Shown here: positions 8,885 through 18,235 of the stretch, piece after piece | How positions within the stretch are numbered: position 1 is the stretch's first letter | Layout: each line of letters begins with the position of its first letter | Assembly (NCBI RefSeq): GCF_024172095.1 | Contig: NZ_JAMZDX010000001.1 | Span: forward strand, 524,001 to 588,000 | Length of the DNA: 64,000 nt | Direction: 5' to 3' | Origin: Kitasatospora cinereorecta | Lineage (GTDB): Bacteria; Actinomycetota; Actinomycetes; Streptomycetales; Streptomycetaceae | The notes under the pieces: generated by a model | The model's database searches: none | What the model was told of the DNA's origin: nothing | What the model saw: only the letters and a program-made list of their open reading frames with translations | Position numbers and translations under genes: made by a program

Positions 8885-9893
8885 GCCCATCCTGGAGGTC
8901 AAGGACCTGGTCAAGCACTACCCGCTGCACCAGGGCATCCTCTTCAAGAAGCAGGTCGGCGCGGTCAAGGCCGTGGACGGCATCTCCTTCGCCCTGCACA
9001 AGGGCGAGACCCTGGGCATCGTCGGCGAGTCGGGCTGCGGCAAGTCGACCCTGGCCAAGGTGCTGATGAACCTGGAGCGGGCCACCGCCGGCCAGGTGCT
9101 CTACAAGGGCGAGGACATCTCGCGCCTGTCGGGTGCCGCGCTGAAGGCCGTCCGCCGCAACATCCAGATGGTGTTCCAGGACCCGTACACCTCGCTCAAC
9201 CCGCGCATGACGGTCGGCGACATCATCGGGGAGCCGTACGAGATCCACCCCGAGGTGGCCCCGAAGGGCGACCGCCGCAAGGCCGTCCAGGACCTGCTGG
9301 ACGTCGTCGGCCTCAACCCGGAGTACATCAACCGGTACCCGCACCAGTTCTCCGGCGGTCAGCGCCAGCGCATCGGCATCGCCCGCGGCCTCGCCCTCAA
9401 GCCCGAGGTCATCATCTGCGACGAGCCGGTCTCCGCACTGGACGTCTCGGTGCAGGCCCAGGTGATCAACCTGCTGGACCAGCTCCAGAAGGACTTCGAG
9501 CTCTCCTACATGTTCATCGCCCACGACCTCTCCATCGTCCGGCACATCTCGGACCGGGTCGGCGTGATGTACCTCGGCAAGATGGTCGAGATCGGCAGCG
9601 ACGAGGAGATCTACGAGCACGCCACCCACCCGTACACCCAGGCGCTGCTCTCCGCGGTGCCGGTGCCGGACCCGACGGGTCGCGAGGGCCGCGAGCGGAT
9701 CATCCTCTCCGGCGACATCCCCTCGCCGGCCAACCCGCCGTCCGGCTGCCGCTTCCGCACCCGCTGCTGGAAGGCGGAGGAGCGCTGCTCCACCGAACTG
9801 CCGCTGCTCGCGGTGCCGGAGCTGCTGAGCGGCCCGGCCAAGCACGAGTCGGCGTGCCACTTCGCCGCCGTACGGGAGACCGTCTCCGCGTAG
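8877..9893 (+). CDS. Oligopeptide ABC importer ATPase, DppF/OppF type, opp1
   Basis: 338 residues. It is the second ATPase of the pair. Walker A is GESGCGKST, the signature is [15 protein letters not shown], Walker B is [12 protein letters not shown], and the C-terminus has the oligo_HPY motif with [15 protein letters not shown] 221-base stretch (9138-9358) is identical at DNA level to 15119-15339 in the opp2 homologue, although flanking codons have diverged. This is the last gene of opp1; a very strong hairpin follows. Confidence 0.94.
   Translation: MAEPILEVKDLVKHYPLHQGILFKKQVGAVKAVDGISFALHKGETLGIVGESGCGKSTLAKVLMNLERATAGQVLYKGEDISRLSGAALKAVRRNIQMVFQDPYTSLNPRMTVGDIIGEPYEIHPEVAPKGDRRKAVQDLLDVVGLNPEYINRYPHQFSGGQRQRIGIARGLALKPEVIICDEPVSALDVSVQAQVINLLDQLQKDFELSYMFIAHDLSIVRHISDRVGVMYLGKMVEIGSDEEIYEHATHPYTQALLSAVPVPDPTGREGRERIILSGDIPSPANPPSGCRFRTRCWKAEERCSTELPLLAVPELLSGPAKHESACHFAAVRETVSA
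9138..9358 (+). repeat. 221-bp segment identical to 15119-15339 (opp1/opp2 ATPase genes)
   Basis: A base-by-base reading shows no difference between the two copies, including at third codon positions. The matches end abruptly: GGCGGT versus GGCGGC at the right edge. The surrounding parts of the two genes differ by many synonymous changes. This suggests recent gene conversion between the tandem operons. Confidence 0.85.
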
Positions 9894-9905
9894 TTCTCGT
9901 TCCAG

Positions 9906-9976
9906 GGCGCGGGGAACTGCGCGACCGGCCGACAGCTCGACCTGAGCTGTCGGCCGGTCGCGCAGTTCCCCGCGCC
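9906..9976 (+). terminator. Perfect 33-bp hairpin between opp1 and opp2
   Basis: Arms 9906-9938 and 9944-9976 are exact reverse complements around the five-base loop GACCT, and are followed by GTCGTTTTC. It starts 12 bases after the last opp1 stop. The arm begins GGCGCGGGGAACTGCGCG. I recall this sequence as a frequently repeated intergenic hairpin in Streptomyces genomes; only one copy is present here. It should end opp1 transcription and isolate opp2. Confidence 0.85.
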
Positions 9977-10083
9977 GCTGTCGTTTTCGGCCTAGCCCAT
10001 CCGGCGGAGCACCGGTCGCGCCGCCGCGACGGGCACCTTCGAATGGGGTGAGATGCGTCATAAACCCCCGAGGAGGTAGCTCC

Positions 10084-11709
10084 ATGTCTGCAGCCACCCG
10101 AGTGCGCTGGGCCGTCGTCGGTGTGACATCCGTGGCCCTGGTGGCCACCGGGTGCGGCAGCAGTGGAGGAGGCGGAGCGGGTGGCAGCACCAACGCCTCC
10201 GCGACCTTCAGCTACCAGTCCAGCGAACCGCAGAACCCGCTCCAGCCGTCCAACGCCAACGAGACCGGTGGCGGTCGCATCCTCCAGAACCTCTTCAAGG
10301 GCCTGGTCGACTACGACCCCTCCAACGGCCAGCTGCGCAACCAGGTCGCCAAGTCGATCGACACCAGCGACTCGCAGACCTTCAACGTCACGCTGAACTC
10401 CGGCTGGACCTTCCACGACGGCACCCCGGTCACCGCCCAGAGCTTCGTGGACGCCTGGAACTTCGGCGCCAACGTCAAGAACAACCAGATCAACAGCTCC
10501 TGGTTCTCGGACATCGACGGCTACGCCGACGTCCACCCGAACCAGGGCACCCCGGTCGGCGCCACGATGAAGGGCCTGACCGTCCAGGACGACACCCACT
10601 TCACCATCAAGCTGGCCGGCAAGGTCTCGTACTTCCCGTACAAGCTGGGCTACATCGCCTTCTCGCCGCTGCCGCAGGGGTTCTTCAAGGACCCGGACGG
10701 GTATGGCCAGAAGCCCGTCGGCAACGGCCCGTACCAGTTCGTCAGCTGGGACCACAACTCGCAGGTGGTCACCAAGACCTTCGCCAACTACCAGGGCGTG
10801 GACAAGCCGAAGAACGGCGGCATCGTCTTCAAGATGTACACCACCGCCGAGGCGGCGTACGCGGACCTGCAGTCCAACAACCTGGACGTGATGGACCAGG
10901 TGCCGCCGTCGGCGCTGGCGACGTACAAGAGCGACCTGGGCGACCGGGCGATCGACTCCCCGCAGGGCGCGATCCAGAACATCGGCTTCACCCTGTACCA
11001 GCCCGAGTGGTCCAACCCGAACACCGCGAAGGTGCGGCAGGGCCTGTCGATGGCGATCGACCGTGACACCATCACCAAGACCGTGCTCCAGGGCTCCCGT
11101 TCGCCCGCCAGTGCGTGGACGGCCGAGGGTGTCGCCGGCTACAAGGCCGGGACCTGCGGCCAGTACTGCACCTTCAACCCGACCATGGCGAAGCAGCTGA
11201 TCCAGCAGGGCGGCGGCGTCCCCGGGAACAGCCTGAAGATCACCTACAACGCGGACGGCGGCCACAAGGAGTGGGTCGACGCGGTCTGCAACAACATCCG
11301 CCAGAACACCGGCGTGGACTGCGTGGGCGACCCGAAGACCGACTTCAAGACGGCCCGCGCGGCGATCACCGGCCACACCATCAACGGCGCCTTCCGTACC
11401 GGCTGGGTGCAGGACTACCCGCTGAACGCCAACTTCCTGGCGGACGTCTACCGCACCGGCGCGGCCTCCAACGACTTCGGCTACTCGAGCCCGCAGTTCG
11501 ACCAGCTGGCCACCCAGGCCGACCAGGCGGCCAGCATCGCGGACACCGAGGCCGGCTACCAGAAGGCCGAGGCCGTCCTCGCCCAGGACTTCCCGGCGAT
11601 CCCGCTCTGGTACTACCGGACCAACTCCGGCTACTCCACCAAGGTGCAGAACGTGGCGTTCGACTCCTTCGGCAACCCGAACTGGACCCAGGTCGGGGTC
11701 AAGAGCTGA
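10084..11709 (+). CDS. Oligopeptide ABC importer substrate-binding lipoprotein, opp2
   Basis: 541 residues. It is the peptide-binding lipoprotein of the second importer. The start is fixed by AGGAGGT at 10071-10077, six bases before the ATG. The signal peptide ends VALVATGC, with Cys24 as the lipid anchor, followed by a Ser/Gly linker. The mature protein aligns almost without gaps to the opp1 lipoprotein (shared SDLGDRA, DYPLNANFL and GTCGxYC segments), so the pair arose by duplication. The upstream gap is only about 107 bases beyond the opp1 terminator and contains the promoter. No shared palindrome of the opp1/bldK kind is visible there. Confidence 0.92.
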   Translation: MSAATRVRWAVVGVTSVALVATGCGSSGGGGAGGSTNASATFSYQSSEPQNPLQPSNANETGGGRILQNLFKGLVDYDPSNGQLRNQVAKSIDTSDSQTFNVTLNSGWTFHDGTPVTAQSFVDAWNFGANVKNNQINSSWFSDIDGYADVHPNQGTPVGATMKGLTVQDDTHFTIKLAGKVSYFPYKLGYIAFSPLPQGFFKDPDGYGQKPVGNGPYQFVSWDHNSQVVTKTFANYQGVDKPKNGGIVFKMYTTAEAAYADLQSNNLDVMDQVPPSALATYKSDLGDRAIDSPQGAIQNIGFTLYQPEWSNPNTAKVRQGLSMAIDRDTITKTVLQGSRSPASAWTAEGVAGYKAGTCGQYCTFNPTMAKQLIQQGGGVPGNSLKITYNADGGHKEWVDAVCNNIRQNTGVDCVGDPKTDFKTARAAITGHTINGAFRTGWVQDYPLNANFLADVYRTGAASNDFGYSSPQFDQLATQADQAASIADTEAGYQKAEAVLAQDFPAIPLWYYRTNSGYSTKVQNVAFDSFGNPNWTQVGVKS

Positions 11710-11724
11710 CCCCACCCGACGCCG

Positions 11725-11754
11725 GCCCCGTCCTCCCCGCACGGAGGGCGGGGC
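11725..11754 (+). other. Stem-loop between lipoprotein and permease genes of opp2
   Basis: Arms GCCCCGTCCTCC (11725-11736) and GGAGGGCGGGGC (11743-11754) form a 12-bp stem with one G-U pair and a six-base loop. It sits at the same operon position as the opp1 and bldK stem-loops, although the sequences differ. Confidence 0.65.
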
Positions 11755-11790
11755 TCCGGTACTACGTCACTCCCTCGGAGGGAGGTCCCC

Positions 11791-12717
11791 ATGGGCCACT
11801 ACGTCCTACGTCGACTGCTCCAGATGATCCCGGTCTTCTTCGGAGCCACGTTCCTGATCTTCCTGATGGTGTACACCCTGCCCGGCGACCCGATCGCGGC
11901 GCTCTTCGGTGAGAAGGCCGCGGACCCGGCGCAGGTGGCGAGCCTGCGGCACAAGTACTACCTCGACCAGCCGCTGTGGAAGCAGTACCTGCACTACATG
12001 AACAACGTCTTCCACCTGGACTTCGGCACCAGCTTCACCGGGCGCTCGGTCTCGTCCATCATGGCGGACGCCTTCCCGGTCACCATCCGGCTCGCCCTGG
12101 TCGCCTTCTTCTTCGAGATCTTCGTCGGCCTGCCGCTCGGCCTGATCTCCGGCCTGAAGCGCGGCAGCATCGCCGACACCGCGGTGCTGCTGATCACCCT
12201 GATCGTGATCTCGATCCCGGTGTTCGTCCTCGGCTACATCGCCCAGACGATCTTCGCGACCAATCTGGGCTGGGTGACACCGACCGTCCAGGACTCCACC
12301 GACATCACCCAACTAATTTTGCCAGGCGCCGTCCTGGCCTCCCTCTCGCTCGCGTTCGTCGCCCGGCTCACCCGCACCTCGATCGGCGAGAACCTGCGCG
12401 CCGACTACATGCGCACCGCAGTGGCCAAGGGCCTGCCGCGCACCACCATCATCAGCCGCCACCTGCTGCGCAACTCGCTGATCCCGGTGGTCACCTTCCT
12501 CGGCACCGACCTGGGCGCGCTGATGGGCGGTGCGATCGTCACCGAGGGCATCTTCAACATCGCGGGCGTCGGCAACATCCTCTACAAGGCGATCCGGACC
12601 AAGGAGGGGCCGACCGTGGTCGGCATCGTCACCGTCCTGGTGATCGTCTACCTGGTGGCGAGCCTCGTCGTCGACCTGCTGTACGCCGTCCTGGACCCGA
12701 GGATCCGCTATGCCTGA
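11791..12717 (+). CDS. Oligopeptide ABC importer permease, DppB/OppB type, opp2
   Basis: 308 residues, the same length as the opp1 homologue, starting RRLLQMIPVFFGATFLIFLM. It has about six membrane segments and the BPD_transp_1 EAA loop. GGAGGGAGG lies just upstream of the ATG. A short patch at 12310-12324 (codons CAA CTA ATT TTG CCA) is unusually AT-rich for these genes; the opp1 gene uses CAG CTG CTG CTG CCC there. The gene overlaps the next permease by eight bases. Confidence 0.93.
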   Translation: MGHYVLRRLLQMIPVFFGATFLIFLMVYTLPGDPIAALFGEKAADPAQVASLRHKYYLDQPLWKQYLHYMNNVFHLDFGTSFTGRSVSSIMADAFPVTIRLALVAFFFEIFVGLPLGLISGLKRGSIADTAVLLITLIVISIPVFVLGYIAQTIFATNLGWVTPTVQDSTDITQLILPGAVLASLSLAFVARLTRTSIGENLRADYMRTAVAKGLPRTTIISRHLLRNSLIPVVTFLGTDLGALMGGAIVTEGIFNIAGVGNILYKAIRTKEGPTVVGIVTVLVIVYLVASLVVDLLYAVLDPRIRYA

Positions 12718-13717
12718 GCACGACCTCCCCGACGACCACGACCCACTCAGGCACATCCAGCCGACCGACAGCGACCACCTCGACTACGTCGGTCAGCAGG
12801 GACTCGCGGTCGAGCAGGACACTTTAATCGAACCGGACGTCATCAAGCGCGAGGAGGCGCGCAGCCTCTGGGGCCACGCCTGGCGGGACCTGCGGCGCCG
12901 GCCGATCTTCATCGTCTCGACCCTGCTGATCATCCTGCTGCTGCTGATGGCCATCTGGCCGGGGCTGTTCACCGACGCCAACCCGCGGCAGGCCGACCTC
13001 GCCCACGACTTCCTGAGGAAGCCGGACTACACCGACTTCTTCGGGGCCGGCTGGTTCGGCTACGACGGCCAGGGCCGCTCGGTCTACGCCCGGGTGATCT
13101 ACGGCGCCCGCGCCTCGATCACCGTCGGCATCTGCGTCACCCTCGCCGTGGTGATCGTCGGCGGGCTGGCCGGCATGGTCGCCGGCTACTTCGGCGGCTG
13201 GAGCGACGCGGTGATCTCCCGCATCATCGACATCTTCTTCGGCATCCCGCTGCTGCTCGGCGCCCTGGTCCTGCTGAACGCCTTCTCGGTGCGCACCGTC
13301 TGGTCCGTGGTGGTCGCCCTGGCGTTCCTCGGCTGGACACAGCTGGCCCGCGTGATGCGCGGCTCGGTCCTGACGATCAAACAGTCCGACTACGTGGTGG
13401 CCGGCCGGGCGCTCGGCGCCGGCACCGGTCGGCTGATGTTCCGGCACATCCTGCCGAACGCGGTCGCCCCGGTGATCGTGGTCGCGACGATCTCGCTCGG
13501 TGGCTACATCACTGCGGAGGCCACGCTGAGCTTCCTCGGCATCGGCCTGCAGGACCCGACCATCTCCTGGGGCGTGGACATCTCCTCGGCCCAGAAGTTC
13601 ATCCGGACGGCGCCCTTCGTGCTGTTCTTCCCGGCCGCCGCGCTCTCGCTCACCGTGCTGGCCTTCATCATGATGGGCGACGCGGTGCGCGACGCCCTCG
13701 ACCCGAAGCTGCGCTGA
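12710..13717 (+). CDS. Oligopeptide ABC importer permease, DppC/OppC type, opp2, with a TTA codon
   Basis: 335 residues. It is the OppC-type permease, with a hydrophobic helix near residues 70-90, the segment GYDGQGRSVYARVIYGARAS, an EAA loop and the C-terminus GDAVRDALDPKLR. It differs from the opp1 copy by an acidic, histidine-rich N-terminal extension of about 22 residues. Within that extension residue Leu39 is encoded by TTA (12824-12826), next to ACT, ATC and GAA. TTA is read by the bldA tRNA in streptomycetes and is very rare. It is the only in-frame TTA I found in the window, so production of this importer may depend on developmental stage. Confidence 0.93.
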   Translation: MPEHDLPDDHDPLRHIQPTDSDHLDYVGQQGLAVEQDTLIEPDVIKREEARSLWGHAWRDLRRRPIFIVSTLLIILLLLMAIWPGLFTDANPRQADLAHDFLRKPDYTDFFGAGWFGYDGQGRSVYARVIYGARASITVGICVTLAVVIVGGLAGMVAGYFGGWSDAVISRIIDIFFGIPLLLGALVLLNAFSVRTVWSVVVALAFLGWTQLARVMRGSVLTIKQSDYVVAGRALGAGTGRLMFRHILPNAVAPVIVVATISLGGYITAEATLSFLGIGLQDPTISWGVDISSAQKFIRTAPFVLFFPAAALSLTVLAFIMMGDAVRDALDPKLR

Positions 13718-13734
13718 ACGAGGGGAGCCGCACA

Positions 13735-14796
13735 GTGACCACTCAGGTGGGCAGCACCATGCCGGTCCACGAGGAGCCGTACAGCGGTCCGCTGCTGGAC
13801 GTCCGCGATCTGCATGTGGAGTTCAAGACCCGGGACGGCGTGGCGCGGGCCGTCAACGGCGTCAACTACAGCGTCAGCGCGGGTGAGACCCTGGCGGTGC
13901 TGGGCGAGTCCGGCTCCGGCAAGTCCGTCACCGCGCAGGCCATCATGGGCATCCTCGACATGCCGCCGGCCCGGATCCCCCAGGGGGAGATCCTCTTCCG
14001 CGGGAAGGACATGCTGACCATGGGCCGCGAGGAGCGGCGGCAGATCCGCGGCCAGCGGATCGCGATGATCTTCCAGGACGCCCTCTCCTCGCTCAACCCC
14101 GTCCTGACCGTCGGCTACCAGCTCGGCGAGATGTACCGGGCCCACCACGGCACCGACCGCAAGGAAGCCAAGGCCAAGGCCATCGAGCTGATGGAGCGGG
14201 TGCGCATCCCGGCCGCCGCCGAGCGGGTCGGGGACTACCCGCACCAGTTCTCCGGCGGCATGCGCCAGCGCATCATGATCGCCATGGCGCTGGCCCTGGA
14301 ACCGGACCTGATCATCGCCGACGAGCCCACCACCGCCCTCGACGTCACCGTCCAGGCCCAGGTGATGGACCTGCTCGCCGAGCTCCAGTCCGAGTACCAC
14401 ATGGGCCTGATCCTGATCACCCACGACCTCGGCGTGGTCGCCGACGTCGCGGACAAGATCGCCGTGATGTACGCGGGACGGATCGTCGAGACCGCCCCGG
14501 TGCACGACCTGTACGCGGCCCCCGCCCACCCGTACACCCGCGGCCTGCTGGACTCCATCCCCCGGCTGGACCAGAAGGGCCAGGAGCTCTACGCGATCAA
14601 GGGCCTGCCGCCCAACCTGATGCGGATCCCGCCCGGCTGCGCCTTCAACCCGCGCTGCCCCCGCGCCCAGGAGATCTGCCGGCGGGAGGTGCCCCGGCTG
14701 TTCGAGGTCACGGGGGACAACGACAGCCCGGTCCCGGGGCGCGGCAGCGCCTGCTTCTTCTGGAAGGAGACCCTCCATGACGCCGATGACGCCTAA
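13735..14796 (+). CDS. Oligopeptide ABC importer ATPase, DppD/OppD type, opp2
   Basis: 353 residues with a GTG start 18 bases after the permease gene. Walker A is GESGSGKS, the signature FSGGMRQR and Walker B LIIADEPT; the oligo_HPY C-terminus has CAFNPRCPRAQEIC. It is closely similar to the opp1 ATPase, with long DNA stretches near-identical around the signature and H-loop ([12 protein letters not shown]). It overlaps the next ATPase gene by 20 bases. Confidence 0.93.
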   Translation: MTTQVGSTMPVHEEPYSGPLLDVRDLHVEFKTRDGVARAVNGVNYSVSAGETLAVLGESGSGKSVTAQAIMGILDMPPARIPQGEILFRGKDMLTMGREERRQIRGQRIAMIFQDALSSLNPVLTVGYQLGEMYRAHHGTDRKEAKAKAIELMERVRIPAAAERVGDYPHQFSGGMRQRIMIAMALALEPDLIIADEPTTALDVTVQAQVMDLLAELQSEYHMGLILITHDLGVVADVADKIAVMYAGRIVETAPVHDLYAAPAHPYTRGLLDSIPRLDQKGQELYAIKGLPPNLMRIPPGCAFNPRCPRAQEICRREVPRLFEVTGDNDSPVPGRGSACFFWKETLHDADDA

Positions 14797-15871
14797 CGGA
14801 GCCACCCCGGTCGGTGCCGCCCTGGCGGAGGAGGCCGCCTTCGAGAAGCCGGTGTCGCGCGGTGAGCCGATCCTGGAAGTACGGGACCTGGTCAAGCACT
14901 TCCCGCTGACCAGGGGCGTCGTGTTCAAGAAGCAGGTCGGCGCGGTCAAGGCGGTGGACGGCGTCTCCTTCGACCTGATGCAGGGCGAGACGCTGGGCAT
15001 CGTCGGCGAGTCCGGCTGCGGCAAGTCCACGCTGGCCAAGGTGCTGATGAACCTCGAGCCCGCCACCGCCGGGTCGGTGCGGTACAAGGGCGAGGAGATC
15101 TCCCACCTGACCGGCTCGGCGCTGAAGGCCGTCCGCCGCAACATCCAGATGGTGTTCCAGGACCCGTACACCTCGCTCAACCCGCGCATGACGGTCGGCG
15201 ACATCATCGGGGAGCCGTACGAGATCCACCCCGAGGTGGCCCCGAAGGGCGACCGCCGCAAGGCCGTCCAGGACCTGCTGGACGTCGTCGGCCTCAACCC
15301 GGAGTACATCAACCGGTACCCGCACCAGTTCTCCGGCGGCCAGCGACAGCGCATCGGCATCGCCCGCGGCCTCGCCCTCAAGCCGGAGATCATCATCTGC
15401 GACGAGCCGGTCTCCGCACTGGACGTCTCGGTGCAGGCCCAGGTGATCAACCTGCTGGAGAAGCTGCAGAACGAGTTCAACCTGTCGTACATGTTCATCG
15501 CCCACGACCTCTCCATCGTCCGGCACATCTCGGACCGGGTCGGCGTCATGTACCTCGGCCGGATCGTCGAGATCGGCACCGACGAGGAGATCTACGAGCA
15601 CCCCACCCACCCCTACACCCAGGCGCTGCTCTCCGCCGTCCCGGTGCCCGACCCGGTCGCGCGCGAGTCGCGGGACCGGATCGTGCTCGTCGGCGACGTG
15701 CCCTCGCCGGCCAACCCGCCCTCGGGCTGCCGCTTCCGCACCCGGTGCTGGAAGGCGCAGGAGAAGTGCGCCCAGGAGGTGCCGGCGCTCACCGTCCGGG
15801 AGTGGTTGGAGGGGCCGGCGGCCCACGACTCGGCCTGCCACTTCGCGGCCGAGCGGGAGAACGGGCAGTGA
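14777..15871 (+). CDS. Oligopeptide ABC importer ATPase, DppF/OppF type, opp2
   Basis: 364 residues. It has the same domains as its opp1 counterpart ([43 protein letters not shown]) but an N-terminal extension of about 26 residues, partly encoded in the overlap with the preceding gene. It contains the 221-bp block identical to opp1. This is the last gene of opp2 and converges on bldKE. Confidence 0.93.
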   Translation: MTPMTPNGATPVGAALAEEAAFEKPVSRGEPILEVRDLVKHFPLTRGVVFKKQVGAVKAVDGVSFDLMQGETLGIVGESGCGKSTLAKVLMNLEPATAGSVRYKGEEISHLTGSALKAVRRNIQMVFQDPYTSLNPRMTVGDIIGEPYEIHPEVAPKGDRRKAVQDLLDVVGLNPEYINRYPHQFSGGQRQRIGIARGLALKPEIIICDEPVSALDVSVQAQVINLLEKLQNEFNLSYMFIAHDLSIVRHISDRVGVMYLGRIVEIGTDEEIYEHPTHPYTQALLSAVPVPDPVARESRDRIVLVGDVPSPANPPSGCRFRTRCWKAQEKCAQEVPALTVREWLEGPAAHDSACHFAAERENGQ

Positions 15872-15895
15872 GCGGCGACCGCCGGAACTGAGAAA

Positions 15896-15919
15896 GGGCC
15901 CCCGGGTGACCGGGGGCCC
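15896..15919. terminator. Bidirectional terminator between opp2 and the bldK operon
   Basis: GGGCCCCCGG and CCGGGGGCCC form a perfect 10-bp stem with a GTGA loop. It is flanked by GAGAAA on the left and TCTC on the right. It lies between the convergent ends of the two operons and can serve both. Confidence 0.85.
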
Positions 15920-15938
15920 TCTCACGTACTGCCGCGAG

Positions 15939-17075
15939 CTACTCGGCGGACTCGCGCTGCTCCGGGACGGAGGCCTTCGCCTCGGACTCCGGAGCCGTGG
16001 CGGCCTCGGTGGCAGGCGCCTTCGCGTTGCCCTGCACGTCCCCGAACTCGGGGAAGTGGCAGGCGGTCAGGTGACCGTCGGCGCTGCCGGAGAGCTGCAC
16101 CAGCGGCGGCTCCTCGGTCGCGCACTTCTCCTGCGCCTTCCAGCAGCGGGTGCGGAAGCGGCAGCCGGACGGCGGGTTGAGCGGCGACGGGACGTCACCG
16201 GTCAGCCGGATCCGCTCGCCGGCCAGGTTGTCCGGGTCCGCGTCCGGCGCGGCCGACAGCAGCGCGTGGGTGTACGGGTGCCGGGGCGCCTCGTACAGCG
16301 AGTCGCGGTCGGCGATCTCGACGACCTTGCCGAGGTACATCACCGCGACACGCTGCGAGAAGTGCCGGACGATCGACAGGTCGTGCGCGATGAAGACGAA
16401 GGCGATCCCCAGCTCCTTCTGCAGCTCCTGCAGCAGGTTGACGACCTGGGCCTGGATCGACACGTCCAGGGCCGAGACCGGCTCGTCCGCGACGATCAGC
16501 TTCGGGTTGAGCGCGAGCGCGCGGGCGACACCGATGCGCTGGCGCTGACCGCCGGAGAACTCGTGCGGGAAGCGGTTGTAGTGCTCCGGGTTGAGACCGA
16601 CGATCTCCAGCAGCTCCTTGACCCGGGCCTCACGGCCCTGGGGCGGGTTGATGCCGTTGATCTCCATCGGGCCGCTGATGATCGTGCCGACGGTGTGGCG
16701 CGGGTTCAGCGAGGAGTACGGGTCCTGGAAGATCATCTGGATCTCGGACCGGATCGGCGCCAGCTCCTTGCGGGAGGCGTGCGCGATGTCCTGACCCATG
16801 TACTTGATCGAACCGGCGGTGGGCTCGTACAGCCGGGTCACCAGGCGGCCGGTGGTGGACTTGCCGCAGCCGGACTCGCCGACCAGGCCGAGGCTCTCGC
16901 CGGCGTTCACGGTGAAGCTGACGTCGTCGACCGCCTGCACCGCGCCGACCTGGCGCTTGAACGGGAAGCCGCCCATCACCGGGAAGTGCTTGGTGAGGCC
17001 GGACACCTCCAGCAGCGGGGTGCCGGTGGCCACCGGCTTGGCGGCCGCGCCGCTCACGGTCTGCTCTGCGCTCAT
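15939..17075 (-). CDS. bldKE: BldKE-type oligopeptide importer ATPase
   Basis: 378 residues. It is the OppF-class ATPase of the third importer. Walker A is GESGCGKST, the signature [15 protein letters not shown] and Walker [13 protein letters not shown]; the oligo_HPY tail has [14 protein letters not shown]. The C-terminus adds about 40 Ala/Glu-rich residues. The start is an ATG with AAGGAG upstream. It is the last gene of an operon ordered permease, lipoprotein, permease, ATPase, ATPase, which is the order I recall for bldKA-E of S. coelicolor. The BldK permease imports an extracellular oligopeptide signal needed for aerial hyphae. The assignment rests on operon order and neighbourhood. Confidence 0.8.
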   Translation of the reverse strand: MSAEQTVSGAAAKPVATGTPLLEVSGLTKHFPVMGGFPFKRQVGAVQAVDDVSFTVNAGESLGLVGESGCGKSTTGRLVTRLYEPTAGSIKYMGQDIAHASRKELAPIRSEIQMIFQDPYSSLNPRHTVGTIISGPMEINGINPPQGREARVKELLEIVGLNPEHYNRFPHEFSGGQRQRIGVARALALNPKLIVADEPVSALDVSIQAQVVNLLQELQKELGIAFVFIAHDLSIVRHFSQRVAVMYLGKVVEIADRDSLYEAPRHPYTHALLSAAPDADPDNLAGERIRLTGDVPSPLNPPSGCRFRTRCWKAQEKCATEEPPLVQLSGSADGHLTACHFPEFGDVQGNAKAPATEAATAPESEAKASVPEQRESAE

Positions 17076-17106
17076 GGTTCTTTGCTCCTTAACCGAGAAT
17101 CCGGAC

Positions 17107-18180
17107 TCAGCTGCTCAGCCGGGGCAGGATCTGCTCGGTGAGGATGGACTGCTTCTGCGCGGGGGTGAGGTGGCAGGCGGAGAGGTGGCCGTTGGCCTCC
17201 TCCAGCGCCGGGCGCTCGGTGCGGCACTTGTCGCCGGTGACCTGCTCGCGGAACTCGCAGCGCGGGTTGAAGGCGCAGCCCGACGGCGGGTTGAGCAGCG
17301 ACGGCGGCGAGCCCGGGATCGGCCGCAGCGGGATGTCCACCGAGGCGTTGATCCGCGGGATGGAGCTCAGCAGGCCCCAGCCGTACGGGTGCTGCGGGGT
17401 CTTCAGGATCTCGCGCATGGTGCCGCGCTCGACGGCCCGGCCCGCGTACATCACCAGCACGTCGTCGGCGATCTCGCGGATCACGCCGAGGTCGTGGGTG
17501 ATGAAGATGATCGAGGTGCCGAACTCCTGCTGGAGGTCCTTCAGCAGGTCGACGATCTGGGCCTGCACGGTCACGTCGAGCGCGGTGGTCGGCTCGTCGG
17601 CGATCAGCAGCTTGGGGTTGCAGACCAGCGACATGGCGATCATCGCGCGCTGGCGCATACCACCGGAGAACTCGTGCGGGTAGGAGTCGACGCGCTTGTC
17701 GGGCTGCGGGATGCCGACCTTGGCCAGCATCTCGATGGCCCGCTCGCGGCCTTCCTTCTTGTTCGCGCCGGTGTGCTTCATGAACGGCTCGGCGATCTGC
17801 CGGCCGATCGTGTAGTACGGAGAGAGCGCGGCCAGCGAGTCCTGGAAGATCATCGCCATCTTGTTGCCGCGGAGCTTCTCGAGGTCTCGCTGCGGCAGGC
17901 CGATGAGCTCCTGGCCCTCCAGCTTGATGGAGCCCTCGATGGTGGTGTTGCGCGGGTTGTGCAGCCCCATCACGGCGAGGTTGGAGACCGACTTGCCGGA
18001 GCCGGACTCACCCACGATGCCGAGGGTCTTCCCGGCCTCCAGGTCGAAGTTGAGTTCGTTGACGGCCTTGACGATGCCGTCCTCGGTCCGGAAGCGGACG
18101 CGCAGGTCGCGGACGGAGAGGAAGGCGTCGCCTGCGCCGGCCGGGGTGCCGGCGGCCTCGGGCTTGGTGAGGGTGCTCAC
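17107..18180 (-). CDS. bldKD: BldKD-type oligopeptide importer ATPase
   Basis: 357 residues. It is the OppD-class ATPase: Walker A GESGSGKS, signature [15 protein letters not shown], Walker B LLIADEPT, and an oligo_HPY tail with CAFNPRCEF and a further cysteine pair. The GTG start is backed by GAGGAGA at a normal distance. It lies 31 bases upstream of bldKE and 55 bases after bldKC, so it is part of the same transcript. Confidence 0.8.
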   Translation of the reverse strand: MSTLTKPEAAGTPAGAGDAFLSVRDLRVRFRTEDGIVKAVNELNFDLEAGKTLGIVGESGSGKSVSNLAVMGLHNPRNTTIEGSIKLEGQELIGLPQRDLEKLRGNKMAMIFQDSLAALSPYYTIGRQIAEPFMKHTGANKKEGRERAIEMLAKVGIPQPDKRVDSYPHEFSGGMRQRAMIAMSLVCNPKLLIADEPTTALDVTVQAQIVDLLKDLQQEFGTSIIFITHDLGVIREIADDVLVMYAGRAVERGTMREILKTPQHPYGWGLLSSIPRINASVDIPLRPIPGSPPSLLNPPSGCAFNPRCEFREQVTGDKCRTERPALEEANGHLSACHLTPAQKQSILTEQILPRLSS

Positions 18181-18235
18181 GGTCGGATCTCCTCGGGAAC
18201 GGGGTGGTGCGGGGCGGGGATGGATGCGGGGGGCG

